From positions 1,000,156 through 1,064,155 of the forward strand of contig MNCI01026431.1 of NCBI GenBank assembly GCA_015680685.1: a stretch of DNA of 64,000 nt, read 5' to 3'. Origin of the DNA: Gnetum montanum. Lineage: Eukaryota > Streptophyta > Gnetopsida > Gnetales > Gnetaceae. The notes below the pieces were generated by a model. It searched no databases. It saw nothing but the letters and a program-made list of their open reading frames with translations, and had not been told where the DNA came from. The number at the start of each line of letters is the position of its first letter. Within the stretch, counting starts at the first letter, position 1. Below, one piece after another: positions 1 to 11,475 of the stretch. Made by a program: the position numbers and the translations under genes.

Positions 1-173
1 GACTAAACCATACGTGACAAAGCTAGTACTAGTCCAGGTGGGAAGACAACGAACTGCAATCTATGAGTAATTGTCTAGATACCACAACTAGTCCGTTTGT
101 GGAGTTCGACCGGATCTTGCGTGAAATGCTCGTATTCGTATGGTTGAGTGTAGTGGTACCTCGCCACTCATCA
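1..173 (+). repeat. LTR 3' end fragment, family A
   Basis: The last part, with GGTACCTCGCCACTCATCA, matches the 3' ends of the LTRs at 7,680-8,638 (plus) and 9,799-10,860 (minus). The shared block also includes the motif around CTCGTATTCGTATGGTTGAG. The LTR begins outside the window. No primer-binding site follows, so this is probably a truncated or solo copy. Confidence 0.6.
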
Positions 174-960
174 CCTAGGGAAGCTATGACCAACCTCATG
201 GCAAGCACATTCCAAGAACCTTCTAATAAGCTATGAGGTTTCCATAGTAAGAAACATGTGATCTAGGATGCTATGACCAAGAAACTTCAATTAAGCTATG
301 AGATTTCAATGAACTTGTGACCTAGGGAAGCAATGACCAACCTCATGGCAAGCACATTCCAAGAAACTTCCATTAAGTTGATTCTTACATTAAGCCTTTC
401 ATTAAACTATGACGAACCTCATTAAATTGTTACTTCCGTGGGAGTTTTCATGAAAAGAAACTTCCATTAAGCTGTTCATTCAACTATAACCAAGAAACTT
501 CCATTAAGCTATGAGATTTCCATGCCAAGAAACCCAAAACTTTTTGCCAAGCCCATGCTAAGAAACCTTAATCAAGCCTTTCATTAAGATATGACCAAGA
601 AACTTCCATTGAGCTATAAGGTTTATATGCCAAGAAACGTGTGACCTAGGGAAGCTACCAATATCATGTAAAGAAACTTCCATTAAATTGTTTTTTTCTT
701 TTTTGTATTAAGCCTTCCTTTAAGCTATGACCAACCTATGACATGGGGTTTCCATGCTAATAAATTTCCATTAAGCTATGACCAACTTGTGACAAGTAGT
801 TTTCATAGCAATTTTCGTACCAAGAAACTTTCATGAGGTATGACTACCTTGTGAATATGACATGGGTTTCTATGCCTAAAAATTTCCATAAGGTATGACC
901 AAACTCAAAAACTTCCATGAAGCTATGAGTGAGCTTGTGATATGGCATTTCCATTATCAT
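174..960. repeat. Degenerate tandem repeat
   Basis: Short phrases recur many times with drift: AAGAAACTTCCATTAAGC, TATGACCAACCT, GTGACCTAGGGAAGC and CATGGCAAGCACATTCCAAG. The unit is not fixed, so this looks like an old, rearranged satellite-like array. The block directly after the LTR end at 173 is repeated again near 310-370, so the array extends up to the LTR boundary. Confidence 0.6.
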
Positions 961-2640
961 TCTGTTAACACCTCATTGTTCAATTAGTGAGGATGACATC
1001 AACATTTTTGCAATCATTACTTAAAGAGAATTGGAATTACCAAATTTGAGACAATTGCGTTTGCAACGAAATTATAATCACTCCCAAGCCAATGGTATTT
1101 TATGATACTGAAAATGGTTCACCATTTGATAAAATATCGTGTAGGCCATTGTTTGCAAGATTTAACTGTTTTTCCATTTATGGAATTTCATAGATGATAC
1201 AACGGTATGAATGCCGTTTCAGGCAATGGATTGTCAGTTTTTCACTACCATTGACTTTGAAGTTTGAACACAACATGCACTGAAATTGTTAGTTTGTGAT
1301 AGTAAATTCAAAATAGAAGCCATTTTAGATGATAATGTTTGTAAAGAAAGTGTAAGTAGATTTTTTTAAACGTAACATTATTAATGACAATGGAGACTCT
1401 GAGAATATGCTTGCAGGTAATGGTTTGTGTGATAGTATCCTTAAAAGGAAAGGAATTTTTGTTCATGAGAAAGACCAAGAATTCATTCAAGTAAATAATA
1501 TTTGTAAGAAACATGATTAATCAAACTGATTGAAAATACAGAATTCTATTTTATCACAGCAGCCAGATAATTGTAAGAACCCTTCAATGCATGGATATTG
1601 GTAAGATAATGAAAATTTCGAATGGTCTTTCAATAATGAAACTGTTTTGGATAGTTGTTTATCTCTTTCTGAAATACAGGTGCAGTCTGAATTGAAAATT
1701 AAACATGTGTCCGCATAACAGGAAGTGAAGTATCAAACACAAAATGAAATTGATCAAGCTACTAATACTAAACACTTCTGACCAATTTTCTGACAATCCA
1801 GGTTTATCTGCTAAATACAGCAGATCAAGCATACGGATAGACTAGTTAAATGAAAATTTCAAGAATGAGCTTGTAAGTTTTGAAATGACCCTTTTGTATG
1901 TTCCTTGATTATGAGAAAATTCTAAAGATACTCTTACACAAGGATCAGAGTCATTACCAAACAATGGCAGGAATTACTTAGCTACAAATGATGCATTTTC
2001 AGATACTGTTTTCAGATACTGTTGTCAGTGACTCCCTAGGCTTTGATACTGAATGCTTGAAAAAACAAGCTGGTCATGTGACATTGGCCTCTGAATTTTA
2101 AAATATGGAAGGCAATGCACAGAAGGAAAGTAAACCAAAAGAATGTGCTTTAGATAGCATGCAAACCTGGCTTGCAACAGAAACCTCAATATCAAACTTG
2201 GAGTCCACCTCTGTTATTGGTATTCCTAATTGTGAATAAATTTTGGAAGAAGTGAACTTGATTATTCTAGGTGCATGTTTTCTTTGTGTCAATACATTGT
2301 GTTTCATGTTTTCTGACTTCAGAAAGCATTATATTATCAAACAATGTCATAATTTTAGTGTGATGATTCTCTATGCAGAAACTTCACTTTCTAGGCATTT
2401 GTTAAAAGAGGGTATGGGAAATGTTGCTCAAGCTCAAGCCTTTGAGAAATATACAAATATGTGACAAGTGACTTTATTTCTGAAACTCATCAATGGACAT
2501 GTTGAGTCACTAGTTGAGGTAAAACACAATTAGATATCTTTTCTTTGTAACAACATTTTCTGTTGAATTTCTGAATAAGTGTTTTTTAATTAATGTCTTC
2601 GCTATGATTTGTTAAATGACACTTTGTAGAAAGGATATTG
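961..2640 (+). other. Unresolved stretch with coding-like relics
   Basis: No intact gene is visible. On the plus strand short open pieces have protein-like composition, for example LSLSEIQVQSELKIK near 1,660-1,710 and a serine/glutamate-rich stretch near 2,010-2,240, separated by stops and frame changes. This could be a pseudogene or the internal part of an old element. I do not recognise the family. Confidence 0.25.
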
Positions 2641-5600
2641 AGATTGTGAGAGAGGTCCCAGGATGGAGGTTCTCCTGGTCTCTCCCCATGGTTTGAGGGC
2701 CATGGAACACTCTAATGTGCCCTTGAGTGGCACTCAAGTGTTAGAAAACCCATCTTGGCTTGGTGGTACCAAGCCAGCAGCAAGACTCCCTCTTGTTGCA
2801 TCCCCTTCTAAGTCCTCTTCATACTACCCTCACATGGAGAACTACATGGCCTTGATTCTACGATGGTAGATAACTAGGTAGCCAGGATTGGATAGTTCTA
2901 GTGTGGTGCCCTGCTGAACCTTGTACCAAATCATGAGGGGTCTAGGGGTGAGGTGCATCTTGTAGATACATGGTCACCCCTTTCACCAATGATGTTTACA
3001 AGGTTTCTTGTGTACTTATTTGCTAAGTCTTCATTTAGAGTTTAGAGGTTCTCCTTGAGGTGTATTCTCTCTTGTGGTTGTGCCACTCACTCCCTTCCAA
3101 GGATTGCTTGCTTTTTTAGAGGCGTATTCCCCAAGTCTTCCACCCCAAGTCCATTAGATCTATAGGAATTTCTTGGGGTGCTAGATAACGTTGGGGAAAT
3201 GTTGTTACAAATGGTATGAGAGTGTTTTTGTATTGTGTTATGATAAGCATGTTACTCTCTTGCGTTGTTATACTTTCGAGGTTTCTTATTTATGGTCCTT
3301 CCAGATATATATCCCAGTGATATATGAACATATCCTCATGTATTCTTCAAAGAGTTGTCTTATGGTAAGATGCTTAAGCTTTTCATTATGGAGTCAATGC
3401 TACGATGTTCACAATCCATGTATGTTGTTCTTGCTAGAGGATGTATATGATTGCGTTGTGATGTTGTCTTCCACTAATTTACTTGTGGTTGGACTAGCTA
3501 CGATTTACTTCGATATGGTTGAGGAGAGTTCTATTGGTAACTTATAGATTGTTGTTCGAGGAGCTCTCATCTCTAGTCTTCAATGGTTCATCTAGGATGA
3601 ATTGGACCTAGTATCCACTTTAGTCTCCATCAAGATGACATGTATTGAGATGGCATTAATTAGATTGTGCAAGATGCAGTATCCTTGTGCCCCCACTTAC
3701 CTTAGAGATAGTGAGTGTGGGAATCGCAAACTAGGACATGTTGGTTCCCAAGTACCTCAAGATGGAGGGCCTTTGGACATGTGCTCATGGTGAGCCTTGT
3801 TATGGTTGGATCAAGATTGTTGCTAGTAGACTTTGTATGTTTGTGCTGCAATTGTATGTTTTTCTAGTTGTGTAGGCATGTCTTTCTTTGGTTGCCTTTC
3901 AAGTTTGGCATGTGCATCCCTCTCGTGGTGTCTATCTTTCATTAATGCAAGGCTTTGTACTCTATGCTAGGTGGTGACTTGTTGTTGGAAATTACTAAGG
4001 ATGCATTTTAAGGCCATGTGGGCCATCCCAAGACCAAATTGTGGTGGTGGTCCTTACTTTGATAACCTCTTATGCTTCAAGGATGGTTGCCCTTGTTGCG
4101 GACCTTTCAAGTGTTGCATTTTCTCCTTTGAGGTGGTTGTGTTGCCCTGGGTTTCATGAAATTACTTTTTTGGTTGATGACAATTCTTTGAGCATTTTTA
4201 TTTGGAGACCTTCTATGGCAAGTCATCCTATTGATGGATTTTGTTAAGACCTCATCTCTTTTGATGAGATTCTTCCCTTGTGGACACATCTTCTTTGATG
4301 TTGCTCTTCATAGTGAGAATTGAATCTTCATTGTTGAAACCTATTGTTGGCTAGATCTTGGTCTATATCCTTATGTTCCTACTTGAGATAACAATTTTCT
4401 AGTGCCCGTGCTTCTTGTGAATTTGTTGAGATTTTGATCCTGGTGAAAACTAGTGTTAGTGGCTGGGAATGTTTGTTGTATGTAAGTCTCTAGAATTTTG
4501 AGACTGTTCTAGTTCTCTCTCTCTCTCTTGGTGCATCTCATGGTAAATTATTTTATGTGAGTGTATCTAATTGACCCATCAAGTTTTGCATGATTTACCT
4601 CTATGTGTGTTATTGAGGTCTTACTCTCTATGGTGTTGTAAGACTAATATTTCTCTATTGTATGATTATGCTTGATGATTGTGTATGAGGATGATGTGTT
4701 GATCATGTTCTTGCTAACTCTTCTATTTCTGAGTTATTGTCTTAGCCTTGCAAGCATCACAAGTACAAAGATGTGAATAGTGGTGACCTCAGTTGATTAT
4801 GTGAGCACTATGTCTATGGGGAAAATATGTGCTCACAAAACCTTCATGAATAACCTTGCTATGGTGGAGTAGTTGGTACATCATGATTTTTTTGCCTCTC
4901 AATGCTGGGTGGGCACTGAGGAGGGTGGTTTGTCCTAGACCCTACGAATATTGGGTTAGCATATGGCATAGAATAGTATCCTTGGTCGTGCTAGATACTG
5001 GTGGTCCAAGAGTGGCCAATGACTAGAGGTCCCACTATGGTGGGTGGTGAATTCTCAAAATAGTGTTCTATGTTATTCAATCATTGCATTTGTGTCATGG
5101 TTCATTTTCTTTTGATGGCAATCTTACAGTGGATGCAATGCTATAGTTGTTTGTGCACATGCAAAAATAGAGATAGATTTTTCTCAAGAATAGCATGGCT
5201 CCTAGTGCCCTAGACCCTTTAGCTTAGGATGGGCTTGGGTAGTTTGTCCTATAGCCTTCTAGACTTGGGTAGCATTTCTAAATGTCATGTATTATGCTTA
5301 CCAAATGTATTCCCACCTTTGTGTACATAAAATTATAATGTTGGGTTTTATCCAATCTTGACAAATTATGCACACAAAAGTGCTAGATGTTGTTACCCTA
5401 TGTGCAACCTTTGTCCCCTTATTTTAGGCTTGTGCCACACCCTATGACAAGGCCAAAATTGATGTATAATATTTCCTTACTCTTATCCTTGAAGCATCTT
5501 CTTTTTATGTTTTGAAAGCAACCTCTGCTCCCTAATATGAGATCTTTTGAAAGCTCTATGACATATCCTAGTTTTGTAAACATTGTTGTAAAAAGGAGGC

Positions 5601-7679
5601 CAGGGCTTGTTCTTACCTATGGTGCTCTCGAACTGATGCTTGTATTCTTGGTGATCTTAGCATGCCATGATGGTAGGTCCTTCAATGGTTGTTCTTGAGA
5701 CAGGATAAGGTGTGGAACTCTTTCTTTCCAATTTCTTAATTGGCAAAAATCTTAATCACAAGTCATTGATGGTGGAATGTAGCCTAAAATTCAAACAAAT
5801 TGGTTTAATGAACTTGATCTTGATAGTGGGTGATTCATGGTGGCCATCTAAACTATAATGGTAGATTAAATATTCAAATCAAAGGTGATGCTATCATGAT
5901 TGGCTGCAAGGTAAAGTTGCGTTCTTGGTATTAGTTCCTAGACTCCTTCTCCCATGGCTAGATGTGGTCTTTGGGGTAGTTCTTGCAAGCATTGGGATGG
6001 TGGTCAATCCTTGAACAAATGGTGTTACAATTACACAAATCATTAATTTCTCTTGGAGTCCCTACATGGTGTACCTCTATGTGCTGAAAAACACTTAAGC
6101 CTACACTCCCATGACTTGGGGCTTATGCTGCTTTTATGGGCTATGGTGTATCACCCCATCTCTCTAGTGTATTATTGATTATTTCAAGGTTCCAACCTCT
6201 ATGGTGGGATAGCATGATTGAGCATTCTATTATATAGTGATCCTCTAACCATATGGTGTGGTCCATTCTCCATTCCGATGGATACTTTCCATAGTTGTCA
6301 ATAGAACAATGTAGGTTGTATCAAGATAGTTATTCTTCTAGATGGGATTCAAAAGTAGATGATGTTTGGGACTTGTCCCAAGTAGTGGTCCCAAGTTCTT
6401 GAACTCTTTGGGCTAGTTTTCAAAGACAAGGTGTTGTTACCATATTCAAATTCATGGAATCTCCTTTGTGAGACCATGTGGTTAACATAGACTTGATGCA
6501 TATGCCTATTTTCTTGTAAGAAAGGAGTGATCTCATGTACTCTCTTAGTCTTGGGGCTTCAAAGGGATTTCCTTTTTAGGATTCTTTGGTAGACCTCCCT
6601 TATTGTAAATCCTTTGGGTATGAATCATGGATTATTTTAAGTTGGTAGTTCATGATGGTGATGCCCATTCATTGTAATTTCAAATTGTCTCAAGGACCTA
6701 GTCCTTCTATGCATTAAATATTCTTGATGAATCTCAAGTTTATTGATTAGACCCAATGATAATAGGCAGTGGTGTGGCCTTGTGCACACAAATGTTGTAA
6801 ATGGTATGGACTAGTGTATATGAAATGAAAACTCAGACCTCCTATGGTGAAACAAAACCCCTCTTTGTGAAAGTTTGGGGGATGAACTCTTTGGCTTTTT
6901 GAGTTGAGCATTGAGGTGGGATTGAATGTGGGTAAGACCTATAAATCTATGTCTTCTCTGAATTGGTAGCAATTGGAAAATATGGTTGTTTTGGCTATGT
7001 GGACTACTTTGGCATGTACCATGGCTATAGTGCAATCGAGTTGTTGTCCCTACTTATAGAAGGAACCTCTCAAAGAGGATCTTCCCTTCAGGTTCAAAAA
7101 TCCAATGAGATATGTTGATCAGGAGTTGCGATCATTCTTGGCATTGTAGGAAAATTTAGATTTCAGGGACCTAGATGTTCCCTCTAAACATATGACATTG
7201 GTTGTTCTCAGAGGTGTTTCTAGATGCTTCCTTGGATAGAGAATTCATAGAATGGTGCTTGTTCCACCTCTTGGAATGGGAAGGACAAGCTATAAGATGT
7301 GAGTGTAGCTGATCCTTTCCCATAAATGGGACATAGTAGTTGCAACAGACCATGTGGCAACAATTGACAATAGTTGTTCAAGTAGTTGGGCTAGTGATCT
7401 TGATGTTGGACAAGCTTAAAAGGTGTCAATGATAGGCTTGGTTAGGATGTTATGAAAGCTTCTTGGAGAAGATTTCAAAATAAATTTTGGATTTTTTCTG
7501 TTGCAATGAATATGGGATAGTGTTGGATGATGAAATATAGATTGTGGTGCTAGTGCAAGGAACAAGATCGATGGCGCACTTATGGATGGACAACGAAAGG
7601 CGCAACCTTGGCATTGGCAACAGCAGACTTCTTCTCTCTTCTCTCTTAGCTACCAAATAAGGCTTGACGTCAAATATAT
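2641..7679. other. Unresolved 5-kb TG-rich stretch
   Basis: Only short chance-length frames occur and no conserved domain is recognisable. A possible LTR end (GTTGTTACA, ending at 3,208) is followed after 3 nt by TGGTATGAGAGT at 3,212-3,223, one or two bases from the common initiator-tRNA-Met primer site. Part of this may therefore be a very decayed LTR retrotransposon. A short CT microsatellite lies near 4,515. Confidence 0.25.
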
Positions 7680-7855
7680 AAGGTATTCACTCTTGTTTTC
7701 GTGAATACCAGTTTTGTCTTGTCTTGTAATGATGATCCGTTCACATATCATCCCATTCACCATTAGTTCCATTTGAGTCAATAATCCCATACCATCCCAA
7801 TATTTTATAAGGAACTCAAGGAAAATTTCTTATTCAGTCATGGGGGTATGATGGG

Positions 7856-7918
7856 ATGCGATATCGCATGAGCCACAATATCGCATCTTCCCCTACGATA
7901 TCATGTACGCGATATCGC
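7856..7918. promoter_or_regulatory. GATATCGC palindrome cluster in U3
   Basis: A perfect 14-bp palindrome ATGCGATATCGCAT lies at 7,856-7,869 and a 10-bp palindrome GCGATATCGC at 7,909-7,918. Related half-matches lie between them (AATATCGCATC and ACGATATCATG). The cluster ends 16 bp before the TATA box, the usual place for upstream elements of an LTR promoter. The regulatory role is inferred. Confidence 0.4.
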
Positions 7919-7934
7919 AGTGCGTCGCCAAATC

Positions 7935-7942
7935 TATAAATA
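7935..7942 (+). promoter_or_regulatory. LTR TATA box
   Basis: TATAAATA at the expected place inside the family A LTR, with about 700 bp of R/U5 downstream. Confidence 0.5.
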
Positions 7943-8638
7943 AGAGGCGGCTCTCCCTTATTTCTTATTCTAGGCCTAGACCATAGTGAAACTTTGGCAA
8001 TTTTTCCTCTCTAGAGATAGAATAATTTCCATGTGCCCATAGTAGGGGCTTCAAAGTGAACGGATCTTTATTCAAGCAAATATTGTACCTGAACACAAGT
8101 TTTTGTACGGAAATAAAGACGAACTTCTTGGATAAACCTTACAGTGCAGGGAATAGGCTAAATAGGATTTTATTTATTGTTATTTATTTTTATCATTTAA
8201 ACACTTTATTAGTTAATTAAATCTCTCTCAACTCTTCTCTCTTAGTTAAGTAACCAAGGTTGCATTGGTGATCCCAGCAACGAATAGCATTTGGTAACCA
8301 AGGTTGCATTGGTTCAAGGTGTGAACGGTAAGTGGGAACAGATACTGATGCTAGGTTAATTCAGGCTTAGTTAGTTAGGTAAAGTTAGTTAATTAGTCTC
8401 TTCACCCTTCACCTCATTAGCATAAGAGATAAAACATAAAATATATAAAAATCATATACCTCAGACTTACTTAACCATACAACCATGAAAAATACAAGTA
8501 AGTCTAGGAAGACAATGAATGATTAACCTTAAGTGTTCCATGAGGCATGTAGGAACTTAGTCTACAGAGTTCGACCAGATTATGCATGTAACGCTCGTAT
8601 TCATATGGTTGAGTGTAGGGGTACCTCGCCACTTATCA

Positions 8639-9779
8639 AGCATTGTATCCCCCTTCAAATTGTGGGATGTTGTTCATATCTAATCTCTTGATCCTACTAT
8701 CTTTTTGATGCCTTGTTAGAATTCTAATAGCCTCAGTTGTGTCCAACATACTTTGAGTAGCGAGTAGGCGTTCATCGTGATCGTATCATCCATGGCGTCT
8801 ATGATGCCTATGTTGTTCCCTATTCACCCTTCTTCTATGTCATGACTCTCTAGAGTGTCCTCATCCCCTTTCCTAGTTGTTCCATCTATGACTTCCACTT
8901 TGCCTACCTTTATCCCCATGGTCTTTTTCTTTATGAATGCATTTGGATATTGAATGAGATGATGAAGGAGCTGATGAAGGTGAAGAAGAAGAAGAACTGT
9001 CATCGTAATGGTGTCTGCTATCTTCTCTTCTTTGGTCTCAGCCCTGATCGCGATTGTGATCAAAATGTCCACCTTTATCATAAGTTCGTTTCCCTTTTTC
9101 GGATCCTTTGTGCCTATGGGTATCAGAACCTAAGTTATGAATAGTGGAATGAAGGTCCTGATACAAAACCCCTTGGCCAAAGTCAAGGGGAGGAACATCG
9201 TTGTGTGGGTGACTACCTGAGGTAGGTTCACCACCCTCATTTTCACTTAAGACATGTGGGGCATCCTGGGATCACTTACCCTTCAAAAACTTATAATGTC
9301 TCTTCTATTGCAAGTCCCTTTGACGTTGTGCCTCTGTGGGATGGTATTCTCTCAAGTTATGGTCTTGCACAATGTATTCTATGTGTAAGTGCAGCATGCT
9401 AATTAGTGTGAGATCATGAAGAAGCATGCTCAGGACTGAATGATTGGAAGGTAACACTATGTTACCTTCTAAGTCTCACCAACGCAATTGTTCATCTTGA
9501 TGGAGGATAAAGGTGAAGTCTAGTATATACTCATCGGGATGAATATATACCACTCGGAACTTGTTGAGGGACTAGCGAATCAATGTCATGTGTATTACAT
9601 CATCGACTATTTTCTATTTCAAGCCTAGGTGGTGAGGTGCTTTGGTACAAAGAAGAAGACATACTTATCTGTTCAGTGTGCAATGCATTCTTGTTTATTA
9701 TTTTCTCAACCAACCCTAAGGGTTCATTCCAATGATGTGAATGATTTCCTATGTTCTAGTTAGCACACAAACAACTAAG
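8639..9779 (-). pseudogene. Gag fragment of a family A gypsy element
   Basis: Read on the minus strand from the primer-binding site at 9,797, this stretch encodes a charged, serine/histidine-rich gag linker (serine run near 8,990-8,975). It ends with LDMNNIPQFEGGYNA next to 8,639, which resembles the start of the retrotransposon gag domain in plant Ty3/gypsy proteins. Stops and frame changes break it. The frame is cut off where the inverted LTR begins, so most of gag and all of pol are missing. It is non-functional. Family assignment rests on the short gag motif and the flanking LTR and primer site. Confidence 0.5.
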
Positions 9780-9797
9780 TCCCTAGCAACGACACCA
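9780..9797 (-). other. Primer-binding site (minus-strand element)
   Basis: On the minus strand the LTR ends in CACTCATCA and is followed by TGGTGTCGTTGCTAGGGA. This differs by a few transitions from the TGGCGCCGTTGCCGGGGA-type site of many plant gypsy elements. It fixes 9,799-10,860 as a 5' LTR in minus orientation. Confidence 0.6.
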
Positions 9798-10543
9798 ATG
9801 ATGAGTGCCGAGGTACCCCTACGCTCAACCATATGAATACGAGTGTTTCATGCATGATTTGGTCGAATTCCAAAGATTAAGTGCTTATGCGCCCTTATGG
9901 AACAAGGACGAGTTGGTTGATTGTTGTCTTCCCAAGCTTACCTGTATGTCACAATTGTATGGTTAAGTAAGCTTGCGGCATATGATTTTTATAGCTTTTA
10001 TGTCCTATGCTAGTAGGGAAGGAGAGAGGTAACTAAGCAACTAATTTAACTTAACTACTCATTAACTAAGTTCTAACTAATCCTAACACTAGCATCTATT
10101 CCCACTTTCCGTACACATCCTAAACCAGTGCAACACTGCTGGGATTACCAAATGCTAATCGTTACTAAGTTACCAAGCATTACACGCATGCTCAAAGTGG
10201 TCGTACTTGTGTAATTTAACGATTTTCTTAATTAATCAAAATTAATTTCTGTGCTAATAACATAAATGTAAAGTGCATAAAATAAAATAAATGCATAAGA
10301 AAATAAAATAAAATAAATTCATAAGAAAACAAATCTCAAGTGCTGCAAGGATGAATCAAAGAGCTCGTCTTTATTGCCAATGTAATGGTGTGCTCAGGTA
10401 CATCCATTCTTGAATAAAGATCTGTCCACACTTAGACCTCCTGTTGCAGGCACTTGGAAAATATTCTAACTTTCAAATAGACTACAAGAGTTTTGCTACT
10501 TGACTGCTAAAAGACTTCCTCCCAATTGTGTGCCTGGGCACTG

Positions 10544-10551
10544 TATTTATA
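10544..10551 (-). promoter_or_regulatory. LTR TATA box (minus)
   Basis: TATAAATA on the minus strand, directly downstream in transcription of the minisatellite-bearing U3. Confidence 0.5.
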
Positions 10552-10554
10552 GAC

Positions 10555-10836
10555 ATGGGAGCAACTACTCTAATAATTAGAGTAACCGCTCTAATTATTA
10601 GAATAACTGCTAAAGTAACCACTCTAATAATTAGAATCACTGCTAGAGTAACCGCTAGAGTAACCACTCTAATAATTAGAATAACTACTACAATAACCAC
10701 TAGAGTAACCACTCTAATAATTAGAATAACTGCTAGATTAACCACTCTAATAATTAGAGTGACTGCTAGAGTAACCGCTAGAGTAACTGCTCTAATAATT
10801 AGAATAACTGCTAAAGTAACCACTCTCATCACCTAA
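10555..10836. repeat. AT-rich minisatellite in LTR U3
   Basis: About eight irregular units built from CTCTAATAATTAGA and related blocks plus GCTAGAGTAAC blocks. The TAATTATTAGAG cores are nearly self-complementary, so the array can form hairpins. The repetitive sequence leaves open frames on both strands (isoleucine/threonine/valine-rich), which I do not regard as genes. Confidence 0.8.
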
Positions 10837-10860
10837 GTTAATACCTCATGGTACAACCTA

Positions 10861-11470
10861 AAGTCTACATCATCATCATCCTAGCCTTGTTCCAACAAAA
10901 TAAAATCAACTACATGAGTTCTTTTTCACCATTCACCTCTATGAAGAGTTAGACCTTTGTTATCTATGCAATACCCTAGCATCTAAAAAATATGAAGAAC
11001 TTAACAATGATATTTAACAAGATTTTGCAATTGGCTATGAACTTGATGTCTTCCTTTTGTATTTGATCTTGGGACAGAACCTAAATTAGTAGATTTAATT
11101 CCTCTCCAACAATATAAGCATCTATAATTAGAATCTAAATTAATAAATTACTATAAATTAGCTTTTTAGGCTCCCAAAACTTTACATGAAAAAGCATTGA
11201 TGTAACAAAATATTTATTTTGTTAGATAGCCAAAATACAAAATCAAGCATTTGAAATAATATTATGTAAAGTAACATAGAGCACAATATATTTTCAATAA
11301 ACAAAGCATTGTAAACAATGAAAAAAGTTGCATTTAAAAGACTATTTTTTAACCTAGTAGTAAGACTCAATAAAAATCATATATTCAAGTCCAATGAGTA
11401 ATGCTATATGTGGTCTAAATTAGTAGAACAATTCCAAAAATAACTAATACATAGGCAAATTCTATGTTAT
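10861..11470. other. AT-rich spacer
   Basis: Nothing recognisable. It is the left flank of the Tat element's insertion site. Confidence 0.5.
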
Positions 11471-11475
11471 ATCAT

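Larger units (their letters stand above)
7680..8638 (+). repeat. LTR, family A (plus orientation)
   Basis: The right end CTCGCCACTTATCA and about 600 bp upstream match, in reverse complement, the LTR at 9,799-10,860, including blocks around GTGGGAACAGATACTGATGC and AGCATTTGGTAACC. The upstream (U3) parts of the two copies are not alike. A TATA box lies at 7,935. The left end is approximate. What follows is not a primer-binding site but a gag fragment of the opposite strand, so this copy is in inverted orientation to its neighbour. Confidence 0.55.
9799..10860 (-). repeat. 5' LTR, family A (minus orientation)
   Basis: It ends exactly at a primer-binding site and carries a TATA box (10,544-10,551, minus). 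It shares its R/U5 region with the plus-strand LTR at 7,680-8,638. Its U3 contains the AT-rich minisatellite at 10,555-10,836. The outer boundary near 10,860 is approximate. Confidence 0.55.

Noticed and set aside
3191-3547. 118-codon open frame
   Set aside because: Cysteine/valine/serine-rich with no domain; it stands alone in featureless DNA and is probably chance.
10482-10836. Frames of 100-116 codons on both strands
   Set aside because: They come from the AT-rich minisatellite and have only I/T/V/R composition.
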